From Colletotrichum lupini (lineage: Eukaryota > Ascomycota > Sordariomycetes > Glomerellales > Glomerellaceae), in contig NC_064679.1 in NCBI RefSeq assembly GCF_023278565.1, positions 1,860,001-1,924,000 on the forward strand: a stretch of DNA of 64,000 bases, in the 5' to 3' direction. Both the position numbers and the translations under genes were made by a program. The notes below the pieces were generated by a model. It was not told the origin of the DNA, made no database searches, and saw nothing but the letters and a program-made list of their open reading frames with translations. The first letter of the stretch is position 1, and the number at the start of each line of letters is the position of its first letter. This document shows positions 59,906-64,000 of the stretch, piece by piece.

Positions 59906-61596
59906 ATGGCCGGTCCCGTTCCCACCGCGAGCGCCCTCGCCGACATCTACACAGACGATGCCCTCCCCATTCAGACCAAGCGCTGGTCGTCTCTGCTCTC
60001 ACAGTTCGAGTCCGAGTACGGCCACCCGGCCTCTGTCGTTGCCCGCTCCCCCGGCCGCGTGAACATTATCGGCGAGCACATCGACTACTCCCTCTACTCC
60101 GTCCTCCCTATGGCAATCACCGCCGATGCCATCCTCGCCTTCTCCGTCACCGACACTCCCGCTGACTCCGACACCTTCACCCTCCGCGTCGCAAACGCCC
60201 AGTCCGACAAGTACCCCTCCCGCACCTTTGAAGTCCCCATCGGCGCCGATGTTCCTATCGACTCCAAGGTCCACGAGTGGTCCAACTACTTCAAGAGCGG
60301 CTTGAGTGGCGCCCTGGAGCTGCTGCGTCGGAAGCATGGCAAGGACTTCAGACCCAAGGGTATGAAGATCCTCATGGACGGCAACGTCCCCGTTGGCGGT
60401 GGTCTCAGCTCTAGTGCTGCTTTCGTTAGTGCCTCGGCATTGGCTGTCATGCTTGCCAACGGCGAGAAGACTGTTGACAAGACCGAGCTCACTAAGCTTG
60501 CCATCGTCAGTGAGCGTGCCGTTGGTGTCAACTCTGGCGGGTGAGTCGTCCCTTTTAACCCCTTCATTAACCCGTCTTCGATCTAACAACCAACCCATCC
60601 AGCATGGACCAGTCCGCCTCCGTCTTCTCCCAGCGCGGTTCTGCTCTCTTCGTGTCCTTCAGCCCCTCTCTGACCGCTCGCCCCGTCTTCTTCCCGACAA
60701 CCAACCCGGAACTCTCCTTCCTCATCGCCCAGTCCTTCGTCACCTCCAACAAGCAGGTCACCGGCCCCATTCACTACAACCTCCGCGTCGTCGAGTGCAG
60801 CATGGCAGGCGCTTTCCTCAACGCAGCCCTTAACCCGGCCGGCACAAAGCTCCCCACCGACGCCTCTCCTCTCGGCATCTCTCTCCATGGCTTCCACGAG
60901 GCCTACTTCGCCAACAACAAGCTCCCGCACGGCGAGGGCGCATCAGCAGAGGAGGCCGCAGAGGCACAGCTCCGCGTGCTCATCGATGTCACCAAGAAGG
61001 CTCTCGACAGCACCGAGGGCTACACCCGCGAAGAGATCGCCAAGGTTCTGGGCGTCTCCGTCCCGGAGCTTGAGCAGATCTTCATGTCCAAGCTCTCCGT
61101 CCGCGCCGACCGCTTCAAGCTCCGCCAGCGCGCCCTGCACGTCTTTGAGGAGGCTCTCCGCGTACTCCAGTTCATGAAGGTTCTGGAGCAGGAGGCGCCG
61201 AAGGATACCTCTGACACCACGGCCTACAACAAGCGCCTCGGCGACCTGCTTAACGCCACACAAGACTCGTGCCGCGACTTGTACGAGTGCAGTGCCCCTG
61301 AGATTGACGAGCTTTGCCGCATTGCGCGCGAAAACGGATCCTATGGCAGCAGACTTACCGGTGCTGGCTGGGGTGGCTGCACAGTCCACATGGTGCCTGC
61401 TGACAAGGCTGCTGCCGTCAAGGAGGCGTGGGAGAGGGAATACTACTCCAAGCGCGAGCTTACTGAAGAGCAGAAGGAGGGTGCTGTTGTTGTGAGTCGG
61501 CCGGGAAGTGGAAGTGCGGCATATCCCCTTCAAGGAGGGGGCGTTGTAAATGTAACCACACCAGGTACAGGACAAATAAAGAGGAGGACCCCGTAG
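59906..61596 (+). CDS. gal1: Galactokinase, two exons
   Basis: Exons are 59906-60540 and 60603-61596, giving 542 aa. The intron (GTGAGT...CAG) splits the Gly codon before MDQSASVF. The galactokinase signature GRVNIIGEHIDY is at residues 50-61, the GHMP ATP-binding loop VPVGGGLSSSAAF at about 160-172, and the third GHMP motif LTGAGWGGCTV at about 462-472. It phosphorylates galactose to galactose-1-phosphate in the Leloir pathway in the cytosol. The length suits the fungal Gal1 family. The ATG at 59906 is chosen over an upstream TTG extension. The last 30 residues after VVVSRPGSGSAAY are unlike the usual ending, so a small 3' intron is possible. Confidence 0.93.
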
Positions 61597-61909
61597 GCTA
61601 TTTAGCAGTACATATTTTTATGGACTTCAAGCAATTCTAAACATTTTGAATGAAAACCAACTTATAATATGCTTCCTCTTGGATTTCACATGGGCCTAGA
61701 AGCGCGGCAGGTTATGGGCCTTTGTGTTATCTCCTCAAATACTTCAAATCTCAGGCGCTCTCCAACTTTACAACCTACCTTTAGTCTTATCAAGGTATTC
61801 TGAGTTTGCAGCGTACGGCCTGTAAAGTATACACCATATTTCGTCGACAGGCAGAAGAATGCTGAAAGAAGGAACTTACCAGCGAGACTTACATGCATAT
61901 GCGCCTCCT
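61597..61909. other. Intergenic, galactokinase 3' flank
   Basis: 313 bp with the likely 3' UTR. No gene is visible. Confidence 0.5.
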
Positions 61910-61917
61910 GTCAAGCT

Positions 61918-62346
61918 CAGCGCTTATACCCATTCAAATCAATCAAACAAATAAGTCAAACAAACAGTCAAATATAGGAATTTCAGTAAGTCAAACAATC
62001 AAATATTCTAGCCCATATATTTAGTATATTTGATCAAATCTAGAATCTAAGGGTGGGCCCGAATATACCAATAATATACCGAGAAAATACGGTAAAAAAG
62101 GGGCCGCCCGGACCCGGATTCGAACACCGGACCTCCGGTATTAAGGTGGGCCCGCCGAAAAAAATTCGGCGGCTCCGGCGCAGAATCCACTGCACCATTT
62201 ACACCTCTAAACGGGCTATAGAAAATTCTAGCAAATTAAACAAATATTCATCAAATAAGTCAAACAATCAAATATAGCGCGAGAAATCAGCCAAACAATC
62301 AAATATGAGGTTCATATTTGATTTGTTTGTATGGGTATAAGCGCTG
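61918..62346. mobile_element. hAT-type MITE, 429 bp, with 8-bp target duplication
   Basis: Inverted ends CAGCGCTTATACCCAT (left) and its reverse complement (right) are flanked by the perfect direct repeat GTCAAGCT at 61910-61917 and 62347-62354. An 8-bp duplication and CAG-type ends are diagnostic of the hAT superfamily. Subterminal repeats of the AAGTCAAACAATCAAATAT type occur in both halves and in inverted form at the right end. There is no transposase, so it is non-autonomous. Its core is GC-rich and contains a tRNA-like unit on the minus strand. Confidence 0.88.
62094..62210 (-). ncRNA. tRNA-like Pol III unit inside the MITE
   Basis: On the minus strand a box-A-like TGGTGCAGTGG (62197-62187) and a box-B-like TGTTCGAATCC (62126-62116) are followed by a T6 terminator (62099-62094). 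A strong hairpin with CCGCCGAA/TTCGGCGG arms and a T-rich loop lies between the boxes, where an anticodon arm would be. The ends do not pair as an acceptor stem, so it is not a normal tRNA. The T-run in the hairpin loop could stop Pol III early. It is possibly a tRNA-derived relic carried as cargo. Confidence 0.4.
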
Positions 62347-62354
62347 GTCAAGCT

Positions 62355-64000
62355 GACGGTTCGTCTTCTGTCGATAAAGTCGCATAGCTACTCCGCGTAC
62401 AGATGAGAGGTCGACCGAGCCAATTTCCCGTCTGTCAAAGCCGGGCTTGTGCTGTGAGGGTGCAAGGCTTTGCCAGAGACAAGCAGAGCCATGGCCAAAC
62501 CAACCAATTTAAAGAAGATTATGGGATGTGTCGATGAGACTTGGTACGGTGAAGACGGAAGGGAAGATAAGTGCTCCCTAGTTTGGCCCAATACTATGCT
62601 TAGCAATTAATTACTCACTGCGCAATATCCATGAGGCCATGGCAGTGGGGATCATAGGGACGTCTTCCGCATCTTCGCCTTGATCAGGAGGGAGATAGTC
62701 GCGGATGAGTGCGGGAATAGAACTGCACAGGCACGGTGGCCGCTGACATGTTTGCTTGGCTTATAGAGGACGCTCATCATCATTACGATTCCAAAGTATC
62801 GGCGCCTATAGAGGAACCTTTAACAGTTAGCATTACGGCGTCATAGAGGAAGGGTACAAAAAGCAGGCTGAAGAGGTATTCACCACGTATCGTTGCACAT
62901 TAGTAAGCTTGATAATCAGTAAGGGCACTTGATAGAGATAATACTGTTGCAAAAATATCATGTTCAACAATGACGAAATATGTTTGTTCGGCTTCAACCG
63001 TGGGCCCTGTATCCATCCATCCTACTTCTTGCATGGGTTATGCTGACCCGGGCTCACAGATATGGTTCGCATCGTTGTCTTGCTTCTGAGAAGGTTCACA
63101 CTGAGAGATATCGCCGAAATCAAGGACAGGTCGAAACAGAATCATATCACTCGTCTTGGCGGGACGGAACACGATCGTCGGTGCTTACGCCGAAATTGTC
63201 AAGATAGCCGCACACGATGGCTATGTCTCTAAACCCCTCAGTGGATGTTGATCGAGTGCAGAGGTCATTGTGTGCATGGCGAAGTCAATGATTGGGTCCC
63301 TTGCATGTTGCGACGGGTCATTGAAGCGCATGAAGCAAGGAATCTACCAAAGTATCGGAGGAGCATTGAGAACATCCTTTTGAGACATAGACTCCCGGGG
63401 AGTATGCGTTCAAGTCAGTTTGAAAGTGGGGTCATAGGTATGAAGCTGTATTAGCTATGAGAAGTCCCTCTGCGACTATAAAAAGAAAGGGCCGCAGCTT
63501 CTCTATCTTATCAGCCGCTACGTTTGCATCCAGTCATGACACATTACTCGCCTTTGAGGATGCACCGTCTGCCAGCTGGGCCTCAACAACTCTGACATCT
63601 CTGTGTGTGCCAAGATAATGAATCAGGACATAATATAAGACACTCATTTCAGACATCTCTCAATCCAGGATGGTCGCTGACGATCATTGATTAAGCTTCC
63701 AGGTCGTCCTTCACTTCTGACTTTTCAAGCATGCCTCTGCAAGAATGTTGACAATCTCATCGAAATGAACCGTCAAGGCTATGGGCACCCAAAGACTATC
63801 GACAAGGGGACTTTCGCCTATCTGAAGGTAACATCGGAGACAAAGCGGATCACTGAATCGATACACCCTCGGTCTAAGCTAGCCTGTAAGTGTTGAAACG
63901 GATTGCCGGTCTGTTTCTCATCGCCAGAAGAGCAGACAATTTCAGCTGGACTTGTCATCCGATGATGAAAGACCGTCGGCCCAACTGTATTTTCAGTTCA
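62355..64000. other. Intergenic or unassigned to the window end
   Basis: 1.65 kb of normal composition. Short frames only (for example 63,687-63,896 plus), none recognisable, no splice chain found. A gene continuing past the window end cannot be excluded. Confidence 0.4.

Noticed and set aside
62094..62210. True tRNA gene in the MITE
   Set aside because: No acceptor stem pairing and oversized spacing between boxes; described as tRNA-like only.

Overview
The window looks like nuclear DNA of a filamentous ascomycete (Pezizomycotina, most likely Sordariomycetes). The signs are short introns (about 50-120 nt) with CTAAC or CTGAC branch sites, a Rho2 GTPase, an NST1-type protein, a mitoribosomal mL40 protein, many cytochrome P450 exons, a Zn2Cys6 regulator, and large AT-rich blocks almost devoid of CpA and TpG. 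That depletion is the footprint of repeat-induced point mutation (RIP). The genus cannot be fixed from the sequence alone.

Layout. 1-4.7 kb holds conserved genes: an unidentified AT-hook protein, mL40 and rho2, the last with a 6-nt microexon. 4.7-10.2 kb is gene-poor. 10,187-30,520 is one 20.3-kb AT-rich island bounded exactly by 77-bp terminal inverted repeats. Nested in it is an 8,042-bp Ty3/gypsy chromovirus with 190-bp LTRs and a TTATA target duplication, which has a long decayed antisense reading frame between pol and the 3' LTR. A decayed Mutator-like transposase also lies in the island. 32.1-35.7 kb is NST1, followed by a truncated tRNA-Lys.

36.8-57.7 kb has the look of a secondary-metabolism gene cluster. 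It holds a phosphatidylserine-decarboxylase-like (PsiD-like) enzyme, two inverted paralogous P450s, a short-chain dehydrogenase, a metallo-beta-lactamase-fold hydrolase, an FAD oxidoreductase, a Zn2Cys6 regulator and an NmrA-like protein. Three of the eight are broken in different ways. The decarboxylase has one in-frame TAA. One P450 is split by two TA-target DNA transposons inserted 3 bp apart. The regulator has a frameshift at a conserved motif. Once these single lesions are set aside, every exon sum is a multiple of three, so the locus looks like a recently disabled pathway. No PKS, NRPS or terpene synthase is present; the decarboxylase is the likeliest entry enzyme (inference).

58.3-64 kb holds a tRNA-Val, galactokinase and a 429-bp hAT-type MITE with an 8-bp target duplication and an internal tRNA-like Pol III unit. 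The rest shows no recognisable gene. All gene models were derived by eye from splice consensus, reading phase and family resemblance; no searches were run.
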